Positions 34,239 to 43,724 of a stretch of 64,000 nt of DNA are shown in pieces (position 1 is the first letter of the stretch; each line of letters starts with the position of its first letter). Position numbers and translations under genes: made by a program. The notes beneath the pieces were generated by a model. That model was not told the origin of the DNA. It was given only the letters and a program-made list of their open reading frames with translations, and searched no databases. Origin of the DNA: Dyella terrae (GTDB taxonomy: Bacteria; Pseudomonadota; Gammaproteobacteria; Xanthomonadales; Rhodanobacteraceae); assembly GCF_022394535.1 (NCBI RefSeq), contig NZ_CP089414.1, positions 3,162,001-3,226,000 on the forward strand. The letters are read 5' to 3'.

Positions 34239-36195
34239 CCTGATCGAACACATTCGGGCCCTCCAGGGTCCCATCCTGATTACTGGCGGCGGTGGCTTCG
34301 TCGGCGCAAACCTTTTCCACACGATCCTGGCGCAGCGCAGCGACGTTTATGCCGTCGTGCAGAACGGGCGCAACTGGCGACTGGAAGGCGCACCGGACGC
34401 CAACATCGTAACGGCGAACCTCAATGATGCCGCTGCGCAAAAGCACCTTGTCGAACAGCTTGGACCGCGCACGGTATTCGATTGCGTTGCCTATGGCGCC
34501 TATTCATTCGAACAGGATCCCCGGCTCATCTACGCGACGAACTTCGAGTCGATCGTCAGCCTGACCACCCTGCTGGCCGATCGCCCGCTCGCGGCGTTCG
34601 TCCATGCCGGCAGCTCTTCCGAGTACGGCACCAACAGTGCAGGCCCGGTCGAGGAGGATCGCTGCGATCCCAACAGCCACTACGCCGTATCGAAGGTGGC
34701 GTGCGCCGAGTACCTGCGCTACATGGGCAAGGAGCGGCGCTTCCCCTGCACGAATCTCCGGCTCTACTCCGTCTACGGTCCTCTCGAGGATGGATCGCGG
34801 TTGATCCCCAACCTGCTGCGCAAGGCGCTGTCTGGTACCTTGCCGCCCTTCGTTGATGCGCGTACGTCTCGTGACTTCGTGCACGTGGACGATGTGTGCC
34901 GTGCATTCATCTACGCCGCCGCAAAGATGAACCCCGATCTCTACGGCGAAAGCCTGAACATCGGCTCCGGAAAATGCACCACCATCGGCGAACTGGCCGT
35001 ACTGACCCGCGACCTATTCGGCGTTTCCGAGGAGGCGCGTTTCGGCTCGATGGAGGCACGCGCCTGGGATCTCGCCGATTGGTACTCCAACCCGTCCAAA
35101 GCTGAGAATCTGCTCGGCTGGCGCGCTGACATTTCTCTGGCCGAAGGACTAAAGGCCATGGGGAAGTGGGTGGAGACACTCTCGGAAGAGGACCTCGCCC
35201 AACTGTCGAAGCGCTCCACCAACAAGCGCCGTCGCAGCGTCTCGGCGATCATCGCCTGCTACAAGGACGAACCTGCGATCCCCGTGATGTACCAGCGCCT
35301 GAAGGAGACTTTCCGGCGCTTGGGCGTGGACCACGAGATCATCTTCGTCAACGACTGCAGCCCCGACGATAGCGCCTTAGTCATCCGGGAGATCACGGCC
35401 AAAGACCCAAACGTCATCGGCATCTCGCATTCGCGTAACTTCGGCTCGCAAATGGCCTTCCGCAGCGGCATGGAACTGGCGTCGAAGGATGCCGTCGTGC
35501 TGCTCGATGGCGATCTGCAGGATCCGCCAGAGCTGATCGAGGACTTCTATCACAAATGGGAAGAAGGCTTTGACGTGGTGTACGGGCGACGCATCCAGCG
35601 TGAAATGCCGTGGCACTGGGGTCTTCTGTACAAGGCGTTCTACCGCGTGTTCGCCGCCTTCAGCTATGTGTCGATTCCGCTCGATGCCGGCGACTTCTCA
35701 CTGATCGACCGCAAGGTCGTGCAGTGGCTGCTGTCCTGTCCCGAGCGCGACCTGTTCATGCGTGGCCTGCGCGCTTACGTCGGCTTCCGCCAGACCGGTG
35801 TCGACTACGTCCGCCCGGAGCGGATGTTCGGCCGCACCACAAACACGTTCACGAAGAACATCGACTGGGCGAAGAAAGGCATCTTTTCCTTCAGCAACGT
35901 GCCCCTCACGATGCTGACGACAGCTGGCCTGACTCTGCTCGGCATCTCCATCGTCGCTGCCATCGTGGTGGCTGCGATGCGCCTGATCTGGCCCGACGTG
36001 GCACCGCGCGGCGCCACCACGCTGCTCATCTCCATTCTGATGTTCGGTTCACTCAACCTCTTCGGCATTGGTCTGGTGGGCGAGTACATCGGGAAGATAT
36101 TGATAGAGGTAAAGGGAAGGCCGCGGCTGATACGTGCCGCGCTGATCAGGCACGGCGTGGTCACGGACCAGGCGGCCAAGCCAGGTAGGCACTAG
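34231..36195 (+). CDS. NAD-dependent epimerase/dehydratase fused to GtrB-like glycosyltransferase
   Basis: This 654-residue protein joins two enzymes. Residues 1-320 form an extended short-chain dehydrogenase: Rossmann motif ILITGGGGFVGANL, active-site AGSSSEYG and the catalytic YAVSK. From about residue 335 a family 2 glycosyltransferase begins (SVSAIIACYKDE, NDCSPDDSA, LLDGDLQDPPELI with the DxD-like motif), ending with two membrane helices (about 580-640). This second half resembles GtrB or dolichol-phosphate-sugar synthases, which load a sugar onto undecaprenyl phosphate. The fusion suggests that the sugar nucleotide made by the first half is handed directly to the lipid carrier. GtrA follows two genes later. 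No frameshift is needed to read through the junction, so the fusion looks genuine. Confidence 0.9.
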   Translation: MSDLIEHIRALQGPILITGGGGFVGANLFHTILAQRSDVYAVVQNGRNWRLEGAPDANIVTANLNDAAAQKHLVEQLGPRTVFDCVAYGAYSFEQDPRLIYATNFESIVSLTTLLADRPLAAFVHAGSSSEYGTNSAGPVEEDRCDPNSHYAVSKVACAEYLRYMGKERRFPCTNLRLYSVYGPLEDGSRLIPNLLRKALSGTLPPFVDARTSRDFVHVDDVCRAFIYAAAKMNPDLYGESLNIGSGKCTTIGELAVLTRDLFGVSEEARFGSMEARAWDLADWYSNPSKAENLLGWRADISLAEGLKAMGKWVETLSEEDLAQLSKRSTNKRRRSVSAIIACYKDEPAIPVMYQRLKETFRRLGVDHEIIFVNDCSPDDSALVIREITAKDPNVIGISHSRNFGSQMAFRSGMELASKDAVVLLDGDLQDPPELIEDFYHKWEEGFDVVYGRRIQREMPWHWGLLYKAFYRVFAAFSYVSIPLDAGDFSLIDRKVVQWLLSCPERDLFMRGLRAYVGFRQTGVDYVRPERMFGRTTNTFTKNIDWAKKGIFSFSNVPLTMLTTAGLTLLGISIVAAIVVAAMRLIWPDVAPRGATTLLISILMFGSLNLFGIGLVGEYIGKILIEVKGRPRLIRAALIRHGVVTDQAAKPGRH

Positions 36196-36226
36196 AACCC
36201 CACCTCGGCACTCGCTCGCTGGCAAC

Positions 36227-37213
36227 ATGAACCCGATGTCTGGACACCTTGGAATGCAACAGGAACCTCGGCAAGAACCTGCACACCTCTCCGATCGACG
36301 CACGCGCACATGCCCTGTGTGCGGAAGTTCGTCGGAGCACGCGCGTACGTTCCTTGAGGAAAAGATCGACCCCGCGCGCCTCAATGAATTCAGCTTCGCA
36401 TCGCGCAAGGAGCCTGAGTTTCTCAACTACCGCATGATCCAGTGCCTACGCTGTGACTTGGTCTACGTTGACCAACCGCCGTCGCAGCAAGCGCTTGCGG
36501 CTGCCTACCACGTCGCCGACTACGACAGCGCCGAGGAAGCCAACGACGCCGCTGCCGCGTACCTGCGTGAGCTTCAGCCTGTGCTGAGCAAGGTGGGCCG
36601 CGGCGCGGCGCTGGAAATCGGTACTGGGACCGGCGTGCTGCTCGAAGGACTTGCCGGCGCCGGCTTCGACACTCTTGTGGGCGTGGAGCCATCCACCGCT
36701 GCGGTCGAAAGCGCACCGGCACACCGACGCCCCTGGATTAGGGAGGGCATCTTCCGCGAGGAGGATTTCGAGCCCCAGTCCTTCGACCTGATCTGCTGCT
36801 TCATGACGCTCGAGCACGTGCGTGATCCGCTGGACATCGCCGAGTCCGTCCTGCGCCTTCTGCGGCCCGGTGGCGCGTTCGTGACGGTTACCCACAACTA
36901 CCGGAGCGCGGTCAACCGCATCCTTGGACGCCGCTCACCGATCATCGACGTCGAACACATGCAGCTGTTCTCGCCGCAAAGCATCGCTGAACTGTTTCGT
37001 CGTGCCGGCTACGTGAATGTGCGGGCCCGGCCTTTTGCCAATCGATATGCGCTGTCTTACTGGACTCGCCTGTTGCCCCTGCCTCCCGCTCTGAAGCGTT
37101 CAATCATCAGGGGGGAGGACGCCGTGGGACTTGGCCGACGCAAGCTGACCTTCAATGTGGGCAACACGATCGTCGCCGGCTTCCGTCCCTTGACCAGGCA
37201 GGACGTCGCTTGA
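36227..37213 (+). CDS. Class I SAM-dependent methyltransferase with N-terminal zinc-ribbon-like segment
   Basis: This 328-residue protein has a possible CxxC motif near the N-terminus (TCPVCGSSSEHARTF) with another cysteine pair region (MIQCLRCDLVYVDQ). The methyltransferase core follows from about residue 120 (AALEIGTGTGVLLEGLAGAG, FDLICCFMTLEHVRDP, LRPGGAFVTVTHNYRS). This layout is common in methyltransferases of sugar and polysaccharide clusters that modify nucleotide sugars. It starts 31 bases after the fusion gene and its stop overlaps GtrA. Methylation of the sugar made by this cluster is inferred. Confidence 0.87.
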   Translation: MNPMSGHLGMQQEPRQEPAHLSDRRTRTCPVCGSSSEHARTFLEEKIDPARLNEFSFASRKEPEFLNYRMIQCLRCDLVYVDQPPSQQALAAAYHVADYDSAEEANDAAAAYLRELQPVLSKVGRGAALEIGTGTGVLLEGLAGAGFDTLVGVEPSTAAVESAPAHRRPWIREGIFREEDFEPQSFDLICCFMTLEHVRDPLDIAESVLRLLRPGGAFVTVTHNYRSAVNRILGRRSPIIDVEHMQLFSPQSIAELFRRAGYVNVRARPFANRYALSYWTRLLPLPPALKRSIIRGEDAVGLGRRKLTFNVGNTIVAGFRPLTRQDVA

Positions 37214-37599
37214 TGACGTTTGACCGGCGATTCGTCCGTTTTCTGCTCGTTGGGTTGCTCAATACACTGTTCGGACTTGGCGCCTACTCGCTGCTGGTCT
37301 GGATGGGCCTGCCGATATGGGCTGCTCTCGTGGGCGGCAATGCGGCGGGCATCGCGTTCAACTTCTTTACCACCGGGCACTTGGTCTTTTCTGAAGTCGC
37401 GCTTGGCCGACTGCCACGCTTCGTCGCAGCCTATTTCGGCCTCTACCTTGTCAACTATGTAGCGCTTCGCGCGCTATTGGAGACTGGACTCGACCCCATC
37501 GTAAGTCAGGTTCTGCTCACTCCGGTGATGGCCGTGCTTTCGTTTTACGTCATGTCCAGGCACGTCTTCGGCCAGCCTCGCAACCAGGATCCTTCATGA
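37213..37599 (+). CDS. GtrA family membrane protein
   Basis: This 128-residue protein has four membrane segments and the GtrA/DPMS signature (FVRFLLVGLLNTLFGLGAYS, GIAFNFFTTGHLVF). GtrA proteins are proposed to flip undecaprenyl-phosphate-linked sugars to the periplasm, working with GtrB and a polytopic transferase. All three components are found here: the GtrB-like half of the fusion, this GtrA and the following membrane protein. The start at ATG 37213 overlaps the methyltransferase stop; TTG 37210 is possible. Its stop overlaps the next gene's ATG. Confidence 0.92.
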   Translation: MTFDRRFVRFLLVGLLNTLFGLGAYSLLVWMGLPIWAALVGGNAAGIAFNFFTTGHLVFSEVALGRLPRFVAAYFGLYLVNYVALRALLETGLDPIVSQVLLTPVMAVLSFYVMSRHVFGQPRNQDPS

Positions 37600-39195
37600 A
37601 TAGACAGGCAACAGTCGATACCAACCAGTCGCGTGGATGGACAAGCGTCGACGGTGGGCATTCAAAGGGGAATGTCTGGCTGGCGACTGTGCTCGGCTTC
37701 ATCACCGTAGCGGTCTTCTTTGCCTGGGAAGGCCACCAGGGTTTCAGCCTCGCGGATGAAGGTTATCTCTGGTATGGGGCGCAACGCGTACTGGCCGGTG
37801 AAGTGCCGATCCGCGACTTCCAAGCCTACGACCCCGGCCGCTATTACTGGAGTGCAGCGCTAATGCACCTTGCCGGGTCGCAGGGCATCTTGGCGCTCCG
37901 CTACTCCCTGACGCTGATGCAGGTCCTGGGGGTGTCCGCCGCCCTCGCCACGATTGCCCCCGTTGAGACCATTGCGTGGGGGATTCTGGTTCATGGTCGT
38001 CTGCGCGCTCACGCTTGCGACCTGGGCACTCGCACCGCGGCACAAGGCGTTCGACATCACCGCCTCCATTGCACTGGTCGCCGCTATCGCCCAACTGGTC
38101 CGGCGCCCAACGTCCCCCAACTATTTCCTGAGCGGCCTGACGCTCGGTCTGGTGGCCTACTTCGGCCGTAACCACGGCATGTATGGTGCAGCAGGGAGCG
38201 CCGGCATCCTCTTCTACCTTGCCCTTCGCTGCGAAAACTGGATGCAGTGGCGTCGCGGCATTGGCTGGTTCATGGCGGGTGTTGGGGTCGGCTATCTCCC
38301 CATGTTCGCCACCATGCTGTTCGCCCACGGTTTCACGGCGGCGTTCATCGACAGCATCAAGTTCATCTTCGAGGTGAAGTCCACCAATCTCCCGCTGCCG
38401 ATACCGTGGCCGTGGAGCTCGCCTTTCTGGGCTGAGCCCAGCATGTACAACCTCAGGGAACTGGTGATAGGCCTGTTCTTCCTTACCATGCTGGTCTTCG
38501 GTTTAGTGGCGCCCATCGTAGTGCTGGTGCGCCGATGGAAGCGGCAGTCCGTGCAGCCAGCACTAGTGGCTTGTGCGTTCCTTGCCCTCCCCTACGCACA
38601 CTACAGCTTCTCGCGCGCAGACCCCGAGCATCTTGCACTCGGGATCATGCCGACGCTGATCGGCCTTTGCGTGCTCGCGGGGATATCCAGTAGCTGGAAG
38701 CGAACTCTGATCCTCCTGCCGCTGTGCGCACTCAGCTTGTTGGCAATGCTGCCCGACCACCAGGGCTGGAAGTGCATGGGCGCCAGGAACTGCCCAAGAA
38801 TCACCATCGGAAAGGATCAGCTTCGCGCAGATCGTCGCACGGTGGACGACGTTACGTTGTTCCTCAAGCTCCAGCACGACTTCGCGCCCAACGGGCGCAG
38901 TGCGTTCGTCACCCCGATGCAGCCGGGCGTCAACGCATTGCTCGGAACCAAATCGCCGACTTTGGAAATCTATACCGCATGGCCGCGCACCGAGGCGTTC
39001 CAACGCGAGGAGATCGCACGATTGGACGCGGCCAAGCCCGGCTTCGTCCTGATCTGGGATGTTGCGCTGGATAATCGCGAAGAGCTTCGCTACAAAAACA
39101 CACACCCCTTGATCGATGACTACATCAAGGCGAACTTCGAACCCGTCCAGGGTTATTCCGACTATTCGATGTACGAGATCTACAGGGCCCGTTGA
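37596..39195 (+). pseudogene. Polytopic membrane glycosyltransferase-like protein, frameshifted
   Basis: ATG 37596 overlaps the GtrA stop. The frame runs to about residue 128 (ALATIAPVETIAWG) and then shifts at GGGGG 37978-37982. The rest is read in another frame (FWFMVVCALTLATWALAPRH) to TGA 39195. One G fewer gives a single 532-residue protein with about eleven helices. The N-terminal region (LADEGYLWYGAQRVL, VPIRDFQAYDPGRYYW) resembles GT39/GT83-type periplasmic sugar transferases that use lipid-linked sugars, and a soluble tail follows. It would be the acceptor-specific third component beside GtrA and GtrB. Whether the shift is real or an assembly error cannot be decided here. Confidence 0.75.
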
Positions 39196-39218
39196 CCCAC
39201 GCGATCAGCCTCGGAGCA

Positions 39219-39972
39219 TCAACGCCTCACGGCGCGCGCGAAATATCCCAAAGGATCTTCGCGTGCCCCCAGGCCAAGCAAAGCAGACACGTGCGCGCAC
39301 ACCAGGAACGCGCACGTCACTGGTGCTGCCATCAAAAAGAGCGGCAGCGAAAGAATCGACCCGAGGGACAAGCGCCGCGGTGCCAGGCGCATGGACAACA
39401 CGACCAGTTTGCTGGCGATCGCGTCGATGTCCGTCCCGCGCTCAGCAATGAAGATATCGCTGAACCCGTTCGCCTCCAGCAACGCCTCTAGGCGTTCGCG
39501 AGTGAACCGGTGATAGTCATGCGGTATATGGTGCCGGCGCGCCGACCAGGGAACCGATAGCAGCAGGACGCCGCTGCTGCGCAGGCATCGCGATATCTCC
39601 GCCATCAACTCCTGCGGATCCTGCGCGTGCTCAAGTACTTCGATGCAGAGCGCACCGTCGAAGCTGCCGTCAGGAAAAGGCATGCTCCGGCCATCGTAGT
39701 ATGTGATGTCTTGGCGCCCCATCCCCATGCCGAATTCGTCAGCATTCCCAATATCCAGGCCAGTGTACCTGGCGCCCGCTGGCAGCCATTCACGCCAAGG
39801 TGAATCCCCCCGCGCCAACGTCCAGGATCTCGCCACTCAGGCCAGTCATGGCGGGTCGCAGGTAATGCACGATCGTCTTTAGTTGCAGATCGATCAGGCA
39901 ACGTATCTGAAACACCATCCGATTCGCAGAAGGCGCCTTGACGGGGATGGGCTTAAAACGTTCCTTGGGCAT
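39219..39972 (-). pseudogene. Class I SAM-dependent methyltransferase, frameshifted
   Basis: From ATG 39972 (MPKERFKPIPVKAPSANR) the frame reads to the SAM-binding loop LSGEILDVGAGG and then leaves frame at a run of six G on the coding strand (plus-strand C 39806-39811). The rest (SPWREWLPAGARYTGLDIG, DGALCIEVLEHAQDP, LLLSVPWSARRHHIPHDYHR) is in another frame and ends at 39219. Five G would give VGAGDSPW and a normal 250-residue enzyme. A hydrophobic stretch lies near the C-terminus. It converges with the upstream membrane-protein gene and probably belongs to the same envelope cluster. Confidence 0.8.
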
Positions 39973-40026
39973 GGACGTACCGGCTGCAATCAATGGGCGC
40001 AACGGCGCCCATGTCGGAGCGGCGCT

Positions 40027-42069
40027 CTATTCGGATCTCGGGATGTATCGGATAGCGTAGTAGGTTCCGAAGTCCATCATGCGGTCACGGCGATAAACCG
40101 CATCGAAATCTGCAAGCAAATCCTCAGCTTGGTAATCCCGCTTTACGAGAACCCACCCGGTTGCCCGGAGCCTTGCGGCAACTGCCGTGAGAAATTGCCG
40201 CCGGAGAGGCGACGGCAAGTAACCGTAGTTCTCAGGACCATGGAACGCACTCCATGCACTGCCCGCTTCGCCCGCTTCCAGCGACAGGGCTGGATCCAAC
40301 ACGACCACGGGCTCGTGGAATTGCGTGTAAATGGTCCGCATGCCACGCGCCGCATCTTCCGCCGAAACCTCCGGGGACGACGCTCCCATCATGGTTTGCA
40401 TGGCTTTCATACCGGCGGGATCGACGTAGCTGAAACCCGCCACAATGCGATTGGGCTGGAACTTGGCAAAAGCTCCATCCTTCAGAATGCCGCCCCACGT
40501 ACTCCAGTTGGCCAGCACGGGATAGGCCACCAAGCAGGCCAGCATCCCGCAGGCCGCCACGCGCAACAGTCTCGGCTGTATCACCATGCGCACCGCCAGG
40601 AGCAGGAGCACGAAAAACACGCTGATGTTCAGAAGGTTGTTGTCATGGCTGCGACCAAGGAAATACGAAGAGGCGCCATAGGCGGCCAGCAGTGTGACGG
40701 CCAGATTCTGCGCTTGCGGACTGGGTACCGCGTCGCGCAACTGGTCCCGCAGGCCGAGCATCCCCGCCAGCAGAACACTTCAGAAGAACCACACCGCGCC
40801 AAAGGGTTTGACCGGGATGACACCGGGAGGATGTTCCACATACGCAAGATAGACATCGAGGCGCGGCAGCACGCCATAAATCGACCAGTAGGCTAACAGG
40901 AAGATCAACACACCTGCCGCCAGCCAGGCACACAGCCGGACATTCGCCAGCAAGAACCGCCTCAGGCGGGAGCCGTCCGCGCCACCAGTGCACGTACTCA
41001 TCCAGACGTGGAAAGGCCACCAAACCAGTGTCGTCTGGAAGGCGCTCTCCGGGGACCATAGGACGCCCAGCAGCCACAGCACATGGAGCACAGGAGCGGG
41101 AACCGTCCCTTGCGGTGCATCCATGCGCCGGACCAGCGCAAAAACAAGAAGGGCCAGAGGCAGAAAGCGCAATCCGACCACCGACGGCGTCAACATGGGT
41201 GAGCCCAGGTTGGCCGGATACGCGGTCCACACAATGACCGACAGCAGGACCGACAGCGCGATCAGCACCATCTGCCCGGATACTCGCCTGACACCGGCAA
41301 TGCAAAACCCTGCGAGTGCCAGCAACACGCAGTACAGCAGGTTCAGGCCGCCAGCCAGGAAATACATGCCGTGCCAACAGTTCCTTCCACAGGCAAGCGC
41401 AACGAGGGCCGTGGGACCGACGCCGTACTGCACCGGAATGTCATGAAGAACAGGCACGCCAAGCAAGGCCAGCTGTGCCGGCCCGATGTAGGCACCCCAG
41501 TGGTGCCAGCTCAACCAGCGCATCCACGCGTTTTCATAAAGACCGGTAGAAAACAGGGAAACGATGGCGGCAAGGGCCATCACAGCGAGCACAAGGCTCC
41601 ACGCAAGCCTTCCACCATCCTCACCATCGCCCTTACGCAGGAACCACCTGGTACCCACTACCAGGAGCAGCGAAACAATCAACTGCTCTCGCCATGAGAT
41701 ATCAATGACCGGCCCGGTGCGACGCCACCACGCCAGACTCGCAGCCACGCAAAAAACCGCCGCCAACACGCCTGCCGATGCCCAGTCCACCCGTCTTTCG
41801 CGCCCGGCGGGGTTGACGGTGCATGCCAACGCCGACACGCCTGCGAGCGCTACAGCCAGCCAACTGGAAGACGGGGAAGAGAACACGATGAAGATCGATA
41901 CGGCGACAATGCCAGCAACGGCGTACCACCGAAATCGCAGCGGTTTCGATGTCGCGTCTCCCCCCCAGAGGTTCTTCGCGAGCAGGAATACGATGTAGGC
42001 GCCGATGGCCAGATAGACCACGACAGTCAGCAACTTGTCTTGCATATCCCCGCCCAGCAATAACCGCAT
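40027..42069 (-). pseudogene. Large polytopic membrane protein with in-frame TGA
   Basis: The first part (ATG 42069, or 42045 for MQDKLLTVVVYLAIGAY) encodes 429 residues with many helices and stops at TGA 40780-40782 after PFGAVWFF. The same frame continues without interruption as SVLLAGMLGLRDQLRD to TGA near 40027, adding 245 residues including YFLGRSHDNNLLNISVFFVL. Read through the TGA, it is one protein of about 680 residues, with a membrane part followed by a soluble domain. The join lies inside a hydrophobic stretch, which favours a single damaged gene over two genes. A Trp or Arg codon is the likely original. Function is unknown, though its position suggests an envelope glycan role. Confidence 0.65.
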
Positions 42070-42326
42070 GAAAGTTTGGACGCCTCGGGAACGACGCCCC
42101 TATCCTCGGGGCGACGTCGCTACCGAGAATCGAATATCCGGTCAATTCTATGGACCTCATTGAGACACGTCGAGGTTCAGGCCATCCGGCGTCCGACGCC
42201 TCGCAAACCCGCTCAGAATCGGCATGGACTCGGCATGCCGCATGGCTAGGCGCGACGGCATCGCCCCAGCATGGTTTCAAACGTACCTGTTGACTGCAGT
42301 GCAGCAATCGCCCTAAGGTCGGGACC

Positions 42327-42479
42327 ATGTCGCCGCTTATTGCGCCAGCACGCATGTTCCAGCACCCGGTTTCCACCGGGCGCGCGTCGCTGTTCGCCGG
42401 TGCACTGACCCTCGCCACCCTGACCACCACCACGACCACTATTACCACCAGGTCGGGGTGGGTCTCCGTGCGCGAATAA
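42327..42479 (+). CDS. thrL: Threonine operon leader peptide
   Basis: A 50-codon frame (ATG 42327, TAA 42477-42479) carries LTLATLTTTTTTITT near its end, with ten Thr and one Ile codon in 14 positions. That is the signature of the thr attenuator, where ribosome stalling at Thr/Ile codons controls a downstream terminator. ATG 42354 is an alternative start. A GC-rich hairpin follows 15 bases after the stop, and hom, thrB and thrC come next. The sequence is far longer than E. coli ThrL (21 residues) at its N-terminus, so the later ATG may be the true start. Confidence 0.85.
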   Translation: MSPLIAPARMFQHPVSTGRASLFAGALTLATLTTTTTTITTRSGWVSVRE

Positions 42480-42494
42480 GTTCCTGACGCAAAC

Positions 42495-42520
42495 GGCCCC
42501 GCCCTCTGATGAGGCGGGCC
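42495..42520 (+). terminator. Putative thr attenuator hairpin
   Basis: GGCCCCGCCCTC (42495-42506) pairs with GAGGCGGGCC (42511-42520) around a TGAT loop, with two single-C bulges. It sits directly after the leader peptide, but no clear T-run follows, so its strength as an intrinsic terminator is uncertain. Confidence 0.55.
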
Positions 42521-42575
42521 GGCGCACACTCCGACTCCCCTCGACGAGCACGGGCCACCACCTTTGGAGGCCACC

Positions 42576-43724
42576 GTGAACGCTGTCGCATCACCCTCGC
42601 TCGAACAACCGTCGCTACCACCACATGCCGTTGCGCTGCCGACGACCACCGCGCGCCAGCGCGTTCTCGCCGTGGGCCTGGTCGGCCCCGGCCGTGTCGG
42701 TAGCGCCCTGCTGGACCAGCTGCGCACCGCGCAGCCGCGCCTCGCCCGTGCGGGACTGGATCTGCGCCTGTGCGGCGTGGCGGCCAGTCGCCGGATGTGG
42801 CTGGACATCGACGACCCGGAACTCAACGGCCGCCACGACAGCGCGCAGACCTGGCGCCCCAGCAACCTCGACGATTTCGTCGCGCACCTGCGCGGCAACG
42901 ATGGCCGTCACGCCTTGCTGATCGACTGCAGCGCCAGCGACGCGGTCGCGTCGCGCTACACCGAGTGGCTGGCCAACGGCATTCACGTGGTGACGCCGAA
43001 CAAGCTCGCCGGTAGCGGCCCGATGCCACGCCTGCACGCGATCCGCGCGGCCTGCAGCGGCGGCGCGCGCTTCCGCTATGAAGCTACGGTATGCGCGGGC
43101 CTGCCGGTGGTGCAGACGCTGCGCGACCTGCTCGACACGGGCGACGAGCTGCTCGCGGTGGAAGGCATGTTCTCCGGCACGCTGGCGTGGTTATGCAACC
43201 GCCACGATGGCAGCCGCCCGTTCTCCGCGTTGGTTCGCGAAGCGCATGCGCTCGGCTATACGGAGCCCGACCCGCGTGATGATCTTTCCGGCCTCGACGT
43301 GGCGCGCAAGCTGGTGATCCTCGCGCGTGAAGCCGGCTGGTCGCTGTCGCTGGACGACGTGGATGTGCAGAGTCTGGTGCCGCGCGAGCTGGCGGCACTC
43401 CCCGTGGACGAAGTGATGGATAACCTGCACCTGCTCGACACACCGATGGCGCACCACGTTGCCCACGCGCAGACGAACGGTTGCGTGCTGCGGCACGTCG
43501 CCAGCCTCGACGCGAAGGGTCACGCCAGCGTGCGGTTGGCCGTATTGCCGCAGTCGCATCCCTTCGCGCACACGCGTCTCACCGACAACGTCGTACAGTT
43601 CACCACGCACCGCTATCGTGAGAACCCGATGTTGGTGCAAGGTCCCGGCGCCGGCCCGGAAGTGACGGCGGCGGGCGTTTTCGCCGATCTATTGCGCATC
43701 GCCGAATCGCTGGAGGTGCGCTGA
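42576..43724 (+). CDS. hom: Homoserine dehydrogenase (without aspartokinase domain)
   Basis: This 382-residue enzyme reduces aspartate semialdehyde to homoserine. It matches the C-terminal dehydrogenase half of ThrA/MetL: nucleotide loop [16 protein letters not shown], then [32 protein letters not shown] and [20 protein letters not shown]. No aspartokinase domain is present, so the kinase must be encoded elsewhere. GTG 42576 is chosen because GGAGG lies six bases upstream; TTG 42564 would precede the ribosome site. It is the first structural gene behind the Thr leader peptide and its stop overlaps thrB. Confidence 0.92.
   Translation: MNAVASPSLEQPSLPPHAVALPTTTARQRVLAVGLVGPGRVGSALLDQLRTAQPRLARAGLDLRLCGVAASRRMWLDIDDPELNGRHDSAQTWRPSNLDDFVAHLRGNDGRHALLIDCSASDAVASRYTEWLANGIHVVTPNKLAGSGPMPRLHAIRAACSGGARFRYEATVCAGLPVVQTLRDLLDTGDELLAVEGMFSGTLAWLCNRHDGSRPFSALVREAHALGYTEPDPRDDLSGLDVARKLVILAREAGWSLSLDDVDVQSLVPRELAALPVDEVMDNLHLLDTPMAHHVAHAQTNGCVLRHVASLDAKGHASVRLAVLPQSHPFAHTRLTDNVVQFTTHRYRENPMLVQGPGAGPEVTAAGVFADLLRIAESLEVR

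Noticed and set aside
40780..40782. Possible selenocysteine codon in the large membrane protein
   Set aside because: I see no selenocysteine insertion hairpin directly downstream and the family context gives no reason for selenocysteine.
42421..42475. The Thr-codon repeat as a microsatellite or low-complexity artefact
   Set aside because: Its position inside an open frame just before hom-thrB-thrC and the mixed ACC/ACG/ACT codons plus ATT fit a thr leader peptide.
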